From: an uncultured bacterium
GTDB lineage: Bacteria > Verrucomicrobiota > Lentisphaeria > Victivallales > UBA1829
Direction: 5' to 3'
NCBI GenBank assembly: GCA_949292215.1
Contig: CASEYW010000028.1
Span: 1 to 64,000 of the forward strand
Length of the DNA stretch: 64,000 nucleotides
Of the stretch, positions 18,200-27,022 are shown in pieces. The position numbers and the translations under genes are program-made. A model generated the notes under the pieces. It saw only the letters and a list, made by a program, of their open reading frames with translations, was not told where the DNA came from and searched no databases. Every line of letters starts with the position of its first letter. Position 1 is the stretch's first letter.

Positions 18200-20236
18200 A
18201 TGCCTGATATCCATTTCAAAATCGACGGAAAGCCGCAGACCGCGGCTCCCGGGGAAACCATCCTTTCCGTGGCAAGGAGAATGGGGCTCGACATCCCGAC
18301 CCTCTGCCATAACCAGAAAATTTCCAGAACGACTTCCTGCTTTGTCTGCGTTGTAAAGGACAGCAAGACAGGACGCTTCCTTCCCTCCTGCTCGGCCTGT
18401 CCGACGGAAGGCCAGGAAATCGAAGCCACGTCCGACGAAGTCCTCGACATGCGCCGTACTGCACTCGGACTTCTTCTTTCCGAACATACCGGCGACTGCG
18501 AAGCTCCCTGCACGATGGCCTGTCCCGCCCATGCCTCTGTGGAAGAATATGTTCGCGAAGGACGGAAAGGCAATTTCCTGGAATCCTTGAAAATCATCAA
18601 AAAGCGTATTCCTCTGCCGATGTCCGTCGGGCGCGTCTGTCCGCGATTCTGTGAAAAGGACTGCCGTCGCAATGTGGATTCCAAGCCGGTTTCCATTAAC
18701 GACTTCAAGCGTCTGGCAGCCGATCTGTATTATGAATCCTACATGGAGGAGCTGCCTCCGTATAACGGCAAAAAAGTTGCCGTGGTCGGAGCAGGGCCCG
18801 CAGGATTCAGCACAGCGTATGATCTGCGACTGCGCGGCGTCCAGGTCGATCTGTTCGACAAGCAGGCGGAACCGGGCGGAATGCTCCGTTACGGCATCCC
18901 GGAATTCCGTCTTCCGAAAGCCATCCTGCGGAAAGAACTCTCTCATTTTGAGAAAATGGGCATCCGGATCGAATGCGGAAAAGAACTCGGAAAAAATCTT
19001 TCTCTTGATGAACTGAAAGCGAAATACGACGCCGTCGTCATTGCTGTCGGTTCGTGGGCACCCAGCTCAATGCGCATCGAAGGGGATGAACTCTCCGAGA
19101 TGGGAATCCGCTGGCTCGAAGGAATTGCTGCGAAAAACTGGAAAGATTGCCCGAATCCCGGCAGAACTCTTGTGGTCGGTGGCGGCAACACTGCAATGGA
19201 CTGCGCCCGAACTGCGGTTCGTCTCGGCGGGGATGTTACGATTGTCTACCGCAGAACCCGCGCGGAAATGCCGGCAGAGGCGGTTGAGGTTGATGAGGCT
19301 GTCGAAGAAGGTGTCAAACTCGAATTGCTGACCGCGCCTGTTCAGCTGAAAAAGAATGCGTCCGGCCGTCTGGTTCTCACCTGTCAGAAAATGCAGCTTG
19401 GGGAACCCGATGCCTCCGGACGGCGCAAACCGGAGCCGATTCCCGGTTCCGACTTCGAAATCGAAGCCGATACCGTAATCGCCGCCATCGGACAGCGCAC
19501 GATAGCTCCGAACGGACTTGCTGCTACAAAACGCGGTGATGTTGCCGTTTCCAAAGGTGAACAGGCATGCGAAGGTGTTTCAAACGTCTTTGCCGCCGGC
19601 GATTGCGTAACCGGTCCCGCGACCGTGGTTGAGGCTCTGGCTTCCGGCCATCGCGCTGCGGATGCCGTAACCGCCTTCCTGGAAGGTCGCAAAGTGGAAC
19701 TTCCCTTTGAATTCAATGTGTCCCGCGGACACTGGAACAGCCTTTCGAAAGAGGAACTCGTTTATCTCCATCCTGTATCCCAGGAACCGCGTGTCAAGCC
19801 GGACTTCATTTCTCTCGAAGAGCGCAAAACTACCTTTACGGAACTCTTCCCTTCCATCGGCAAGGAGAAAATGCAGAAGGAAGGCGAACGCTGTATCGAA
19901 TGCAGCTGCACCGCAAAGGGCGACTGCAAACTGAAAAAATACTCCACACTTCTTCAGGTGCGTCCCGATGCCTTCTCCGGAAAGAAGCCGGAAGATGCAC
20001 CGGATACCCGTCATCCTGTCATCATTTACGACCGCATGAAGTGCGTTCGCTGCGGAACCTGTGTGAAGGTTTGCGGCGAGATCATCAACAAGCATCTGCT
20101 TGCACCGATGAAGCGTGGATTCCAGACCGGTGTCGGAACGGCATTCAACCAGGGACTTCCGCTTTCCTGCGCGGATTGCGGTGCGTGTGTGGAAGAGTGC
20201 CCGGTCGGTGCGCTTGACTGGAAGATCAAAAAATAA
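18200..20236 (+). CDS. Ferredoxin-GltD fusion, NADPH-type flavoprotein subunit (StnA/NfnB-like)
   Basis: 678 residues in three parts. Residues 1-90 are a NuoG/HydA-type [2Fe-2S] ferredoxin (Cys36, then SCFVC and a fourth cysteine). Residues ~95-510 match the glutamate synthase small subunit/NfnB fold: a cysteine-rich [4Fe-4S] entry (CEAPCTMACPA, CPRFCEKDC), an FAD motif VAVVGAGPAGFSTAYDL (~191) and a second dinucleotide motif LVVGGGNTAMDCA (~324). Residues ~560-678 are ferredoxin-like: CIECSC, CVRCGTCVKVC and CADCGACVEEC. No glutamate synthase large subunit is nearby, so a GltD role is unlikely. With the NuoE- and NuoF-like neighbours the set matches the Sporomusa-type Nfn (Stn) / NfnABC transhydrogenases, which link NADPH, NADH and ferredoxin. 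Confidence 0.88.
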   Translation: MPDIHFKIDGKPQTAAPGETILSVARRMGLDIPTLCHNQKISRTTSCFVCVVKDSKTGRFLPSCSACPTEGQEIEATSDEVLDMRRTALGLLLSEHTGDCEAPCTMACPAHASVEEYVREGRKGNFLESLKIIKKRIPLPMSVGRVCPRFCEKDCRRNVDSKPVSINDFKRLAADLYYESYMEELPPYNGKKVAVVGAGPAGFSTAYDLRLRGVQVDLFDKQAEPGGMLRYGIPEFRLPKAILRKELSHFEKMGIRIECGKELGKNLSLDELKAKYDAVVIAVGSWAPSSMRIEGDELSEMGIRWLEGIAAKNWKDCPNPGRTLVVGGGNTAMDCARTAVRLGGDVTIVYRRTRAEMPAEAVEVDEAVEEGVKLELLTAPVQLKKNASGRLVLTCQKMQLGEPDASGRRKPEPIPGSDFEIEADTVIAAIGQRTIAPNGLAATKRGDVAVSKGEQACEGVSNVFAAGDCVTGPATVVEALASGHRAADAVTAFLEGRKVELPFEFNVSRGHWNSLSKEELVYLHPVSQEPRVKPDFISLEERKTTFTELFPSIGKEKMQKEGERCIECSCTAKGDCKLKKYSTLLQVRPDAFSGKKPEDAPDTRHPVIIYDRMKCVRCGTCVKVCGEIINKHLLAPMKRGFQTGVGTAFNQGLPLSCADCGACVEECPVGALDWKIKK

Positions 20237-20262
20237 GATTGATCTCTTCCTCTTATTCAAAT

Positions 20263-20297
20263 AAAAAACCGGGATGTGCTTTATCCCGGTTTTTTTA
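20263..20297. terminator. Bidirectional intrinsic terminator between convergent genes
   Basis: ACCGGGAT (20268-20275) pairs with ATCCCGGT (20283-20290); six A residues flank the left side and seven T residues the right. It can stop the electron-transfer operon on the plus strand and the GDPD gene on the minus strand. Confidence 0.9.
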
Positions 20298-20416
20298 TAT
20301 CTTAACAATCATTATGGAGCAGGCGCGTGATCTGCTTCGGTTCAGCCAACCCACCTGCTGGAGACAGAAACAACAGAAATGCAGAGAAGGAGTTCGTCCG
20401 GAAAGAGACCTTCTTC

Positions 20417-21130
20417 CTACGATTGTTTTTCTCTCCAGATCCGACGCAGAGCAACGGCATGATTGCTGGTCATGGCATCCACTCCGAGCTCAGCCATTGC
20501 AATTCCGAGCTCGTCGGAGGAAACACCCCAGCAGACGACTCTCAAGCCGTTTGCATGAAGTTGATTCACGAACTCTCTGGAAGCACTTCGATCCGCTTTG
20601 AAACTGACTCCGGTACAATTCAGCGATTTCATACTCTCAGAAACCTGTGCGGCGGAAGGAAACGATCCGAACTCAGTTTTCAAATCCGTCAACAGAAGGC
20701 GCGGAAGCTCCGGAAAAAAAACTCCTGCACTTTGGATGGTCTCTTTTTCAAAGGAGCTCAGGGCGAGTTGTGCTTTGTTTCCCTTCCATTGTTCGAGAAC
20801 CGTTTTCAATGCCGGCAGAAGGTTTTTGTCGTTTCCCTTCAGTTCAATCTGCATGTGTTTTCCCGGTTTCAGGAGGTCGAGAGCTTCCGCAAGAAGCGGA
20901 AGCGGATGGTGTTTTCGCAAGTCCGCCAGAGTGGATTCTCCGATCGGCAGGGGAATCCCGGCGACCCGCTTCAGGGTCTCATCATGAACACAGACAACAC
21001 ATTCATCGGAAGTGAGGCGGATATCCAGTTCGATTCCGTCGGAATCCCGCTGCATGGCAAGACGAAATGCTGCAAGCGTGTTTTCCGGTGCGTCATCGGA
21101 TTCCCCGCGATGGGATAAAAAACAGGTCAC
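20417..21130 (-). CDS. Glycerophosphodiester phosphodiesterase family protein
   Basis: 237 residues from a GTG start at 21130. That start has a GGAGGAG site 5 bases upstream and follows the DJ-1 gene by 17 bases; an in-frame ATG at 21184 would overlap it. GDPD TIM-barrel signatures: SHRGESDDAPENT at the N-terminus (HRGE), GIELDIRLTSDE, and VHDETLKR. It should hydrolyse glycerophosphodiesters from phospholipid turnover to glycerol-3-phosphate and an alcohol. There is no signal peptide, so it is cytoplasmic. The length is normal. Confidence 0.9.
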   Translation of the reverse strand: MTCFLSHRGESDDAPENTLAAFRLAMQRDSDGIELDIRLTSDECVVCVHDETLKRVAGIPLPIGESTLADLRKHHPLPLLAEALDLLKPGKHMQIELKGNDKNLLPALKTVLEQWKGNKAQLALSSFEKETIQSAGVFFPELPRLLLTDLKTEFGSFPSAAQVSESMKSLNCTGVSFKADRSASREFVNQLHANGLRVVCWGVSSDELGIAMAELGVDAMTSNHAVALRRIWREKQS

Positions 21131-21147
21131 GCGGCTCCTCCTTTCTC

Positions 21148-21714
21148 TCAGGAATTCATCAGGGCAATGAACTGTTTCAGCCATTCAACATGAGCCGTCC
21201 ATGCGGGAGCTGTGACGAAATTTCCGTCGGTGATGGAATCGGAGAGTTCCAGTTCCGCGTAGTCGGCTCCTGCCGCAGTGATTTCCGGTTTGCAAGCGGG
21301 ATAAGCGGAAATCTTTTTTCCGCGGATGACATCCGCCGCTGTCAGCAGCTGCGGTCCGTGACAGATGGCGGCAATCGGTTTGCCCGCATCGGCAAATTCC
21401 CTGATAAGTTTGATTACTTTTTTATTCAGACGCAAAAACTCGGGGGCTCTTCCACCCGGCAGAAGAAGAGCGTCGTAATGGCGTTCTCCGATCTTTTTGA
21501 AATCGGCGTTCAACATGAAATTGTGTCCGCGTTTTTCAGAATAGGTCTGATCTCCTTCAAAATCGTGAATGGCTGTCCGGATTGTTTCTCCCGCTTTTTT
21601 GTCCGGACTGACGACATCGACCTCGAATCCGCAGACCTGCAAAGCCTGAAATGGCACCATGAGTTCATAATCTTCGACAAAATCTCCGGCAATGATCAGA
21701 ATTTTTTTCGACAT
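21148..21714 (-). CDS. DJ-1/PfpI family protein
   Basis: 188 residues from ATG 21714 (MSKKILIIAGDFVEDYELM), which has a GGAGGAG ribosome site; an upstream in-frame ATG at 21732 lacks one. The nucleophile elbow AICHGPQLL puts the reactive cysteine near residue 118, and the acidic residue of the N-terminal loop (VEDYE) is present. Members of this family act as glyoxalase/deglycase or stress chaperones, and some are annotated as proteases; the exact activity cannot be read here. First gene of a two-gene operon with the GDPD. Confidence 0.9.
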   Translation of the reverse strand: MSKKILIIAGDFVEDYELMVPFQALQVCGFEVDVVSPDKKAGETIRTAIHDFEGDQTYSEKRGHNFMLNADFKKIGERHYDALLLPGGRAPEFLRLNKKVIKLIREFADAGKPIAAICHGPQLLTAADVIRGKKISAYPACKPEITAAGADYAELELSDSITDGNFVTAPAWTAHVEWLKQFIALMNS

Positions 21715-21751
21715 GGGAAAACTCCTCCGCATTTGATTGTTTTTCCCGGAT

Positions 21752-21780
21752 AATATACGCCCGGTTTAACAGATCGGCAA
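21752..21780 (-). promoter_or_regulatory. Promoter of the DJ-1/GDPD operon
   Basis: On the minus strand TTGCCG (21775-21780), 17 bases, then TATATT (21752-21757). Transcription would start near 21745, about 30 bases before the start codon. Confidence 0.6.
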
Positions 21781-21837
21781 GCTGACACAGCGAGAAAAAG
21801 AAATCTTCAATCCCTGAATCTGTTCCTTTTTTCGGGA

Positions 21838-22740
21838 TTATGCCTGAAGTCTGGCGATGGAGTAGAGAACAATGCCCGCAGTCATCAGGATTGCCGCAGC
21901 GATTCTGCGGACCCACATGGCGGGAGTGATTCGGGAGTCAAGACGTCCGAGCCCGATCAGAAGCAGAAGAATTCCGAGTCCGATGGAGATCAGACCGCGG
22001 CTGGCTTGGATCACATTGCCGAAGACTGTTCCGAGAAGCCCGAAACAGACAAACAGCGATACTTGCGAGAGATACCAGGTCAGCGCGAAAGGAACCGATT
22101 TGACAAACTGTTTCGTCGTCCATCGGAATTTCAGCAGAAACGGCAGCGTCAGGATTCCCAGCAGAGAATAGCAGACTGCGCCGATGGCAAACCCGTCATG
22201 AATAATGTTTCCTGTTTTCGGCATGGAAACCAGATGCGTTTCCGTCATATCCGTGAGAGAGTAGGCAATCAGCGTCACCAGCAGCCAGAGCATTCCTTTG
22301 AGAGAAAAGCGTGCTCCGCCGCTCCAGTTCATTCCGACTGCGGCAAGTGTGCTCATGAAAACAGCAATCCATTGCAGCAGAGAAAGGGGAGTTCGCATGA
22401 TCAGCACATAAATGATCGAAAGTACAATGATTTTCAGTCCGAGCAGCGATGACATCCGACTGGGTTCAATGGTCCGAAGGGTATTGAAAAAGGCTGTCTG
22501 CCCCACGGTAAAACAGGCGATCCATGCTCCGGTCCAGAGCAGAAACTCTGGCAGCTGCTCCAGCAGCTGGCGTGGAAACAGAAACGGAAGAAACGGCAGA
22601 CAAAACACGCCCATCGCAAGCTGGGAAAAAATCACCAGTCGCAGCGACGATTTGTACTTCAGCATAAAACTTGCACTGCAGATATAGGAAATCGCCTGCA
22701 GCAGAGCAGAAATAAGGCCGGCAGCAATCCCGGTAATCAT
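21838..22740 (-). CDS. EamA/DMT-type multidrug or metabolite transporter
   Basis: 300 residues with about ten hydrophobic helices and two halves of similar layout (each AGLISALLQAISY- or SLKGMLWLLVTLIAYS-like at its start), as in the drug/metabolite transporter superfamily. The N-terminus MITGIAAGLISALLQAISYI has the usual conserved first helix. The substrate is unknown. It has its own promoter and is not obviously linked to the neighbouring genes. Confidence 0.78.
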   Translation of the reverse strand: MITGIAAGLISALLQAISYICSASFMLKYKSSLRLVIFSQLAMGVFCLPFLPFLFPRQLLEQLPEFLLWTGAWIACFTVGQTAFFNTLRTIEPSRMSSLLGLKIIVLSIIYVLIMRTPLSLLQWIAVFMSTLAAVGMNWSGGARFSLKGMLWLLVTLIAYSLTDMTETHLVSMPKTGNIIHDGFAIGAVCYSLLGILTLPFLLKFRWTTKQFVKSVPFALTWYLSQVSLFVCFGLLGTVFGNVIQASRGLISIGLGILLLLIGLGRLDSRITPAMWVRRIAAAILMTAGIVLYSIARLQA

Positions 22741-22771
22741 GATGTTCTTCCATAATGAATTTCAGGAGAAT

Positions 22772-22799
22772 AATATAGCATGATGGCGGATGGAATCAA
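22772..22799 (-). promoter_or_regulatory. Promoter of the EamA-type transporter gene
   Basis: Minus strand TTGATT (22794-22799), 16 bases, then TATATT (22772-22777). The -35 box overlaps the last codons of the upstream gene. Confidence 0.6.
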
Positions 22800-23968
22800 G
22801 CCCGGTTTTCTCCTGCGGGACCGGAAGTTCCGGATGTGGATGCCGCAGCTCTCTTCCTTCGGGATACACGGGCAAGGTGAAGATGGATTTTTCGCAGAAT
22901 CCGGTAAAAATCATAAAATACCGTGAGTCCATAAAGACTCATCATGACCACAAGCAGCCAGAATCCCCAGAGGGCTGCGGGAAAGGTGGCTGCCGTGTGG
23001 GCGACAAAGTCATAAAAATGTCCCATATAAATCATTTTTGAGAAATGCGCTCCCCATTTCAGAGTTTTATAGGGCATATGATTTTTCAGAAAGGCGACTC
23101 CTGCCGGACCTTTGCGAGCCGCCTGCGCCAGAAAATGAATTCCTGACGGAGTCCCGCCGAATTTCCGGAGGACAAACGCTCCGTCGGCACCTCCGCTCTT
23201 GATGAGCAGATAGGGCGCTGAAGGCGAGTGTTCCGCCACTTTCAGATACAGCGCCAGATCCTTCGGAGTCTCAACATATTGCAGGAGACAGGCACTTCTT
23301 TGAAAGGAATTCCGCCTCAGCAGTGTTGAAAGATTGGAGAAAAGCTGAGCCGACGCCTGATCCATTTTTCCGGTTTTTACCGCTTTTGACGCAAGTTTCT
23401 GGAGATTTCCGGCAAATCGCTCCGTCAAAGCCCCGGCTTTGCGCATTGCTTTGAGAACAGCAGGCATCCAGTCCGCCCACTGGATCAGCTCCGTACAGAG
23501 ACCCACGGACGCAAGACAGATAATGAGGGGATCGGTTTCCTTGCCGGTAATTTTGAACCATCCCTGCATGGCGAGATCACGAATGTCTCCGTAAATAATG
23601 ATGTCGGAAATGATCGCACCGCCCGCCTCTTCCACGGAATTGGTGCTGCCGGTGATGAATCCCCTGGCTCCGCGCCGGAGACGGTTCGCCGCATAGGAGA
23701 TTTCCTGATCACAGAGTTTCTTCAGCGCTTTTGCCTCCTCCGCTCCCGGGAGCTCCTGCGCGATAATGTCGGCGCAGAGTTCCGATGCCTCCCGGAAACG
23801 GTTCTGGTGAAGAAGCTGTTTGACGATCTGAATATAATTGTAATCAGGCAGCATCTCGGGAGACAGAGGAACATCCATTTTCTTTTCTGCGTCGAGAAGT
23901 GCCGGCAGCATCAGAAGCGCTACCGCCAGCATGACGATTTTCAGCAGAATTCCGGCAGTTTTTCTCAT
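22796..23968 (-). CDS. Unrecognised membrane-anchored protein
   Basis: About 390 residues from ATG 23968 (MRKTAGILLKIVMLAVALLM); earlier in-frame ATGs at 24007 and 24055 exist and none has a strong ribosome site, so the start is uncertain. The chosen start gives a signal-peptide-like hydrophobic segment, then a soluble, mainly helical region (TPR-like spacing of alanines in QLLHQNRFREASELCADII), several glycine/alanine-rich amphipathic stretches, and a C-terminal transmembrane helix (ALWGFWLLVVMMSLYGLTVF) before a basic tail. The layout suggests a periplasmic domain held by the C-terminal helix. I know no family for it. Confidence 0.6.
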   Translation of the reverse strand: MRKTAGILLKIVMLAVALLMLPALLDAEKKMDVPLSPEMLPDYNYIQIVKQLLHQNRFREASELCADIIAQELPGAEEAKALKKLCDQEISYAANRLRRGARGFITGSTNSVEEAGGAIISDIIIYGDIRDLAMQGWFKITGKETDPLIICLASVGLCTELIQWADWMPAVLKAMRKAGALTERFAGNLQKLASKAVKTGKMDQASAQLFSNLSTLLRRNSFQRSACLLQYVETPKDLALYLKVAEHSPSAPYLLIKSGGADGAFVLRKFGGTPSGIHFLAQAARKGPAGVAFLKNHMPYKTLKWGAHFSKMIYMGHFYDFVAHTAATFPAALWGFWLLVVMMSLYGLTVFYDFYRILRKIHLHLARVSRRKRAAASTSGTSGPAGENRA

Positions 23969-24084
23969 GGTGTTCCCGTTTCCGATAAGTCGAGGTTTGT
24001 CGTTCATCCTGAATAATGTAGCAGAAGAATGAATTTTCGCAAGTTCTCTTTGCAAAACCCTTTCCCCAGGACCGGGATTTCCTT

Positions 24085-25170
24085 CTATTTCTTCCGGAGA
24101 ACAGGCGGGAAAACGCGCTTTACAGGAAGGTCGGGCTCCGATAAAATATGCGCGGCAACTTCGATTCCGATTTCCCGGAGTCCGATGTCGATCTCATCGG
24201 CTTTCAGCGTGACATTCTGGAGAAAGTAGGGATTGTTGTCGCAGGAGACAATCACTGCGTCTTCCGTTTTTCCCGGCAAATGTTCCAGAACCTGCTGAAG
24301 CGGCTGCATGAAGGCATCCGCCGCACAGAAAATCCCCATTTCTCCGGAACTGAGCGCTTCCGAGCAGGGGAGCAGATGAGTCCTCATCCGAAGCAGAATT
24401 TCCGGCAGATTCATTTGATAGGAATCAATTTCAATGTGATCCGCCGGAAAACCCTTTCCATTCAACTCCGCTTCGAAAGCCTCGAAACGCTGACGGAACA
24501 GGCCGATTGCATGAGAGCCGATCCCGAGAAATCGACGGCATCCCCGTTCCATGAGTCTTTGTGCAGCCAGTCGTCCGATTGCCGGATTGTCGCACGCGAA
24601 ATGTGCCACCGGACACTGTTCATCAAACGTTCCGGAGACGCGGGTCCATGAACAATCCTCGAACAGCGCATAATACCGCTCTGGTTCCAGAATTGGAAAA
24701 TTGACCACCAGATGCCGCCCCGGACGCTTCAGCCGGCGGAGTGCCTCCGCATTTCCAACATCAATCACCTCAAAGGAAAGGGATATGCCCGCGTTGCCCA
24801 ACGCTTCATGCAGACTCTGATACAGCGGTCCCAGATTTGCCATAAAATTCGTGTAGGCGTCAGGAAGATTCAGAGGGGTCTGCTTTTCAAGATATAATCC
24901 TGCCATCACCACTTCAAGGCGCCGGCGTACATAACAGCCGCTTCTTGGAAGAACTTCAATATAGCCTGCATCAGAGAGCAGACGAATTGCATTCTGCACG
25001 GTGCCATGACATGAGTTATACAAACCTGCGAGTTTTAACACCCCAGGCAGTTTTCCGGTCAGTTTTCCGGAGTCGATATCGGCGGCAATGCGCAGAAACA
25101 GTTCTCTTCTCCGATCCGGTTTCCGGCCGCGCCGTTTCTGTGTTTTTTGGGTTTGAATCCGGTCCGTCAT
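24085..25170 (-). CDS. GntR-type winged helix fused to LacI-type sugar sensor, transcription regulator
   Basis: 361 residues. Residues ~20-85 are a GntR-like winged helix (LFLRIAADIDSGKLTGKLPG ... GTVQNAIRLLSDAGYIEVLPRSGCYV). Residues ~90-355 resemble the periplasmic-binding-like sensor of LacI/GalR proteins (CDNPAIGRLAAQRLMERGCRRFLGIG; EDAVIVSCDNNPYFLQ). Such hybrids respond to sugars. It is transcribed away from the MFS transporter gene at 25483 across a 312-base A/T-rich region that holds a candidate operator pair, so it probably controls that transporter and itself. Confidence 0.85.
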   Translation of the reverse strand: MTDRIQTQKTQKRRGRKPDRRRELFLRIAADIDSGKLTGKLPGVLKLAGLYNSCHGTVQNAIRLLSDAGYIEVLPRSGCYVRRRLEVVMAGLYLEKQTPLNLPDAYTNFMANLGPLYQSLHEALGNAGISLSFEVIDVGNAEALRRLKRPGRHLVVNFPILEPERYYALFEDCSWTRVSGTFDEQCPVAHFACDNPAIGRLAAQRLMERGCRRFLGIGSHAIGLFRQRFEAFEAELNGKGFPADHIEIDSYQMNLPEILLRMRTHLLPCSEALSSGEMGIFCAADAFMQPLQQVLEHLPGKTEDAVIVSCDNNPYFLQNVTLKADEIDIGLREIGIEVAAHILSEPDLPVKRVFPPVLRKK

Positions 25171-25290
25171 ACAAACTCCGTTTCTAAAAGGGTTGCACTT
25201 CCGGCAAAAAAGTGCTGCCGGGAATCGTTTATTTATGGTTCAGTTTTAATATAATTTGAAAATCCGTATTTTCAAATGGATCAGCTTGTT

Positions 25291-25416
25291 TTTTAGAGTG
25301 TAACTGTACTAAAAATAATTTTTTTTAATGTTTTTTTCTGAAAATCAATTGACAAATCATACATTATGAAGTAAAATATAAAGAAATAAAGAAGGCTAAA
25401 CTATACTAAAAATTAA
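25291..25416. promoter_or_regulatory. Candidate operator pair between regulator and MFS gene
   Basis: The 312-base gap between the divergent genes contains two near-identical copies of AACTRTACTAAAAATWAT: AACTGTACTAAAAATAAT at 25302-25319 and AACTATACTAAAAATTAAT at 25399-25416. The copies are 97 bases apart, one on each side of the MFS promoter. The first also lies in an imperfect palindrome with TTTTAG (25291-25296) and CTAAAA (25309-25314) arms. The rest of the gap is A/T-rich with no ORF. Confidence 0.5.
25349..25377 (+). promoter_or_regulatory. Promoter of the MFS transporter gene
   Basis: TTGACA (25349-25354), 17 bases, then TAAAAT (25372-25377), near consensus. The leader to the start codon at 25483 is about 100 bases and contains one of the two operator-like repeats. 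Confidence 0.75.
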
Positions 25417-25482
25417 TCAAAGAAAACATCATTCCATTCACGGGGAAATCTGATGTTTTTCAGAGCGGAAAGGAAGTAAATA

Positions 25483-26898
25483 ATGGATCAGAATTCGTCT
25501 GCCGCGAAGAACTCTTCGCCGGAGCTTTACACGATCGGGACACTTTCTTATACCAAAACAGCCCTGATTACCCTCTTTGTCTGGATGCTCTGGGGCGATT
25601 TCTGCTTCTGGATGATGGAAGCCCTGACCCCGACCCTGCTTCCGCTGATGCTGAAAAACCACAATGCCAACAATCTGACCATCGGCCTTCTGGTTGGGAG
25701 TCTTCCGTCGCTTTTGAATTTCATCATCAATCCGATTGTCAGTACATCCAGTGACCGGACGCGCAGCCGGTGGGGACGGCGCATACCCTATCTGATGTTT
25801 TCGAGTCCGTTCGTTGTTTTCTTTCTGATTCTGCTGGGATGGAGCGACAACATCGGTGCCTGGATTCACAATCTGGCGTTCGGTCCCGAGGGCAGTCCGG
25901 CAAAGACAATCATCATTGTGATTGCCATTTTTGCGATTGCCTATCAGGTCTTCAATCTTTTCATTGCGTCGGTCTTTTATTATCTGTTTGCGGATGTGGT
26001 TCCGACTCAGTTCCTCGGACGTTTCATGGCGCTTTTCCGGGTTGCCGGAACTTGTGCCGGTTTTGTTTTCAATCTTCTGGTCCTGCCGCATGCGGATACG
26101 CATCTTCCATGGATTTTCACAATTGTCGCTCTGGTCTATCTGGTTTCCTTCCTGCTGATGTGTTTCAATGTCAAGGAAGGAAAGTATCCTCCGCCGGAAC
26201 CGGTGAAAAACCGGAGTCCATTCGGATTCATTTCGGTTTATGTACGCGAATGTTTCAGCATACCCTTTTTTCTTGTGTACTTTCTGGTGATGGCGCTGAA
26301 CAATGCGTCGACAGTCTGCCGGAGCATGTTCAATCTGCTGTTTGCAACGAAAGAGCTTCATATTTCTCTGGAGCAGTATGGATTCATTATCGCACTCGGT
26401 TCCGGGATCACGATCCCGCTGTTTTATTTTGTCGGGCTTCTTGTGGACCGGATTCATCCGATCCGGGTGTACATGATCGGGAGCGTTCTGATCATTGCAA
26501 TGAATATCTTCGGTTTTTTCTGGGTTCACAGCTATGCAACCTTCTCGGTGGTTGCCATTTCTCTTGCGTTTGTGTACATGCTGCAGATAGCCAGTACATT
26601 GCCGCTGAATATGCGTCTGGTTCCGCGTGATAAATATGGTCAGTTCAGCTCGGCGATGGCAATGGTCAGTGCGATTACGCTTGTTCTGGCGAATGCGGGC
26701 GGCGGATGGTTTATCGACAAGTTGGGCTATCAATATATTTATGTATGGGATTTTCTTTTCACGAGTGTCGGACTGGTTCTGCTGATATGGGTTTACATCA
26801 AATGGAAGGCTCTTGGCGGCGACCGGAATTATGTTCCGCCGGAACGGAAGCTGGACCCCGGTGATGATGAAAAGGAAAAATCTCTTGTCCGCGTGTGA
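25483..26898 (+). CDS. Major facilitator superfamily transporter, probably sugar-type
   Basis: 471 residues with about twelve transmembrane helices. The loop after helix 2 carries the MFS signature (NPIVSTSSDRTRSRWGRRIP), close to the D-x-x-x-x-R-x-G-R-R form seen in glycoside/sugar permeases (GPH and SLC45-like). A second conserved loop is VDRIHPIRVYMIG near residue 320. The divergent GntR/LacI-type sugar-sensing regulator and the flanking promoter/operator suggest an inducible carbohydrate carrier. The substrate is not readable. Confidence 0.85.
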   Translation: MDQNSSAAKNSSPELYTIGTLSYTKTALITLFVWMLWGDFCFWMMEALTPTLLPLMLKNHNANNLTIGLLVGSLPSLLNFIINPIVSTSSDRTRSRWGRRIPYLMFSSPFVVFFLILLGWSDNIGAWIHNLAFGPEGSPAKTIIIVIAIFAIAYQVFNLFIASVFYYLFADVVPTQFLGRFMALFRVAGTCAGFVFNLLVLPHADTHLPWIFTIVALVYLVSFLLMCFNVKEGKYPPPEPVKNRSPFGFISVYVRECFSIPFFLVYFLVMALNNASTVCRSMFNLLFATKELHISLEQYGFIIALGSGITIPLFYFVGLLVDRIHPIRVYMIGSVLIIAMNIFGFFWVHSYATFSVVAISLAFVYMLQIASTLPLNMRLVPRDKYGQFSSAMAMVSAITLVLANAGGGWFIDKLGYQYIYVWDFLFTSVGLVLLIWVYIKWKALGGDRNYVPPERKLDPGDDEKEKSLVRV

Positions 26899-27022
26899 AC
26901 GGAGGAATGCTCTTGCTCCGGAGCGGTGCTGAAAACGGATTTCCCTGCCGGGAACGATGTCCCCGGATTGAAAAACAGGCGATCCGGTGGTACTGTAACA
27001 GAATGGAACTCTGGAGTTTTGA

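Noticed and set aside
18200..20236. Glutamate synthase small subunit
   Set aside because: The GltD-like core is real, but the added ferredoxin domains, the NuoE/NuoF neighbours and the absence of a large subunit point to a transhydrogenase complex instead.
25438..26733. 431-codon minus-strand frame antisense to the MFS gene
   Set aside because: The product is rich in Arg/Gln/His with no motif, while the plus strand encodes an obvious twelve-helix transporter with promoter.
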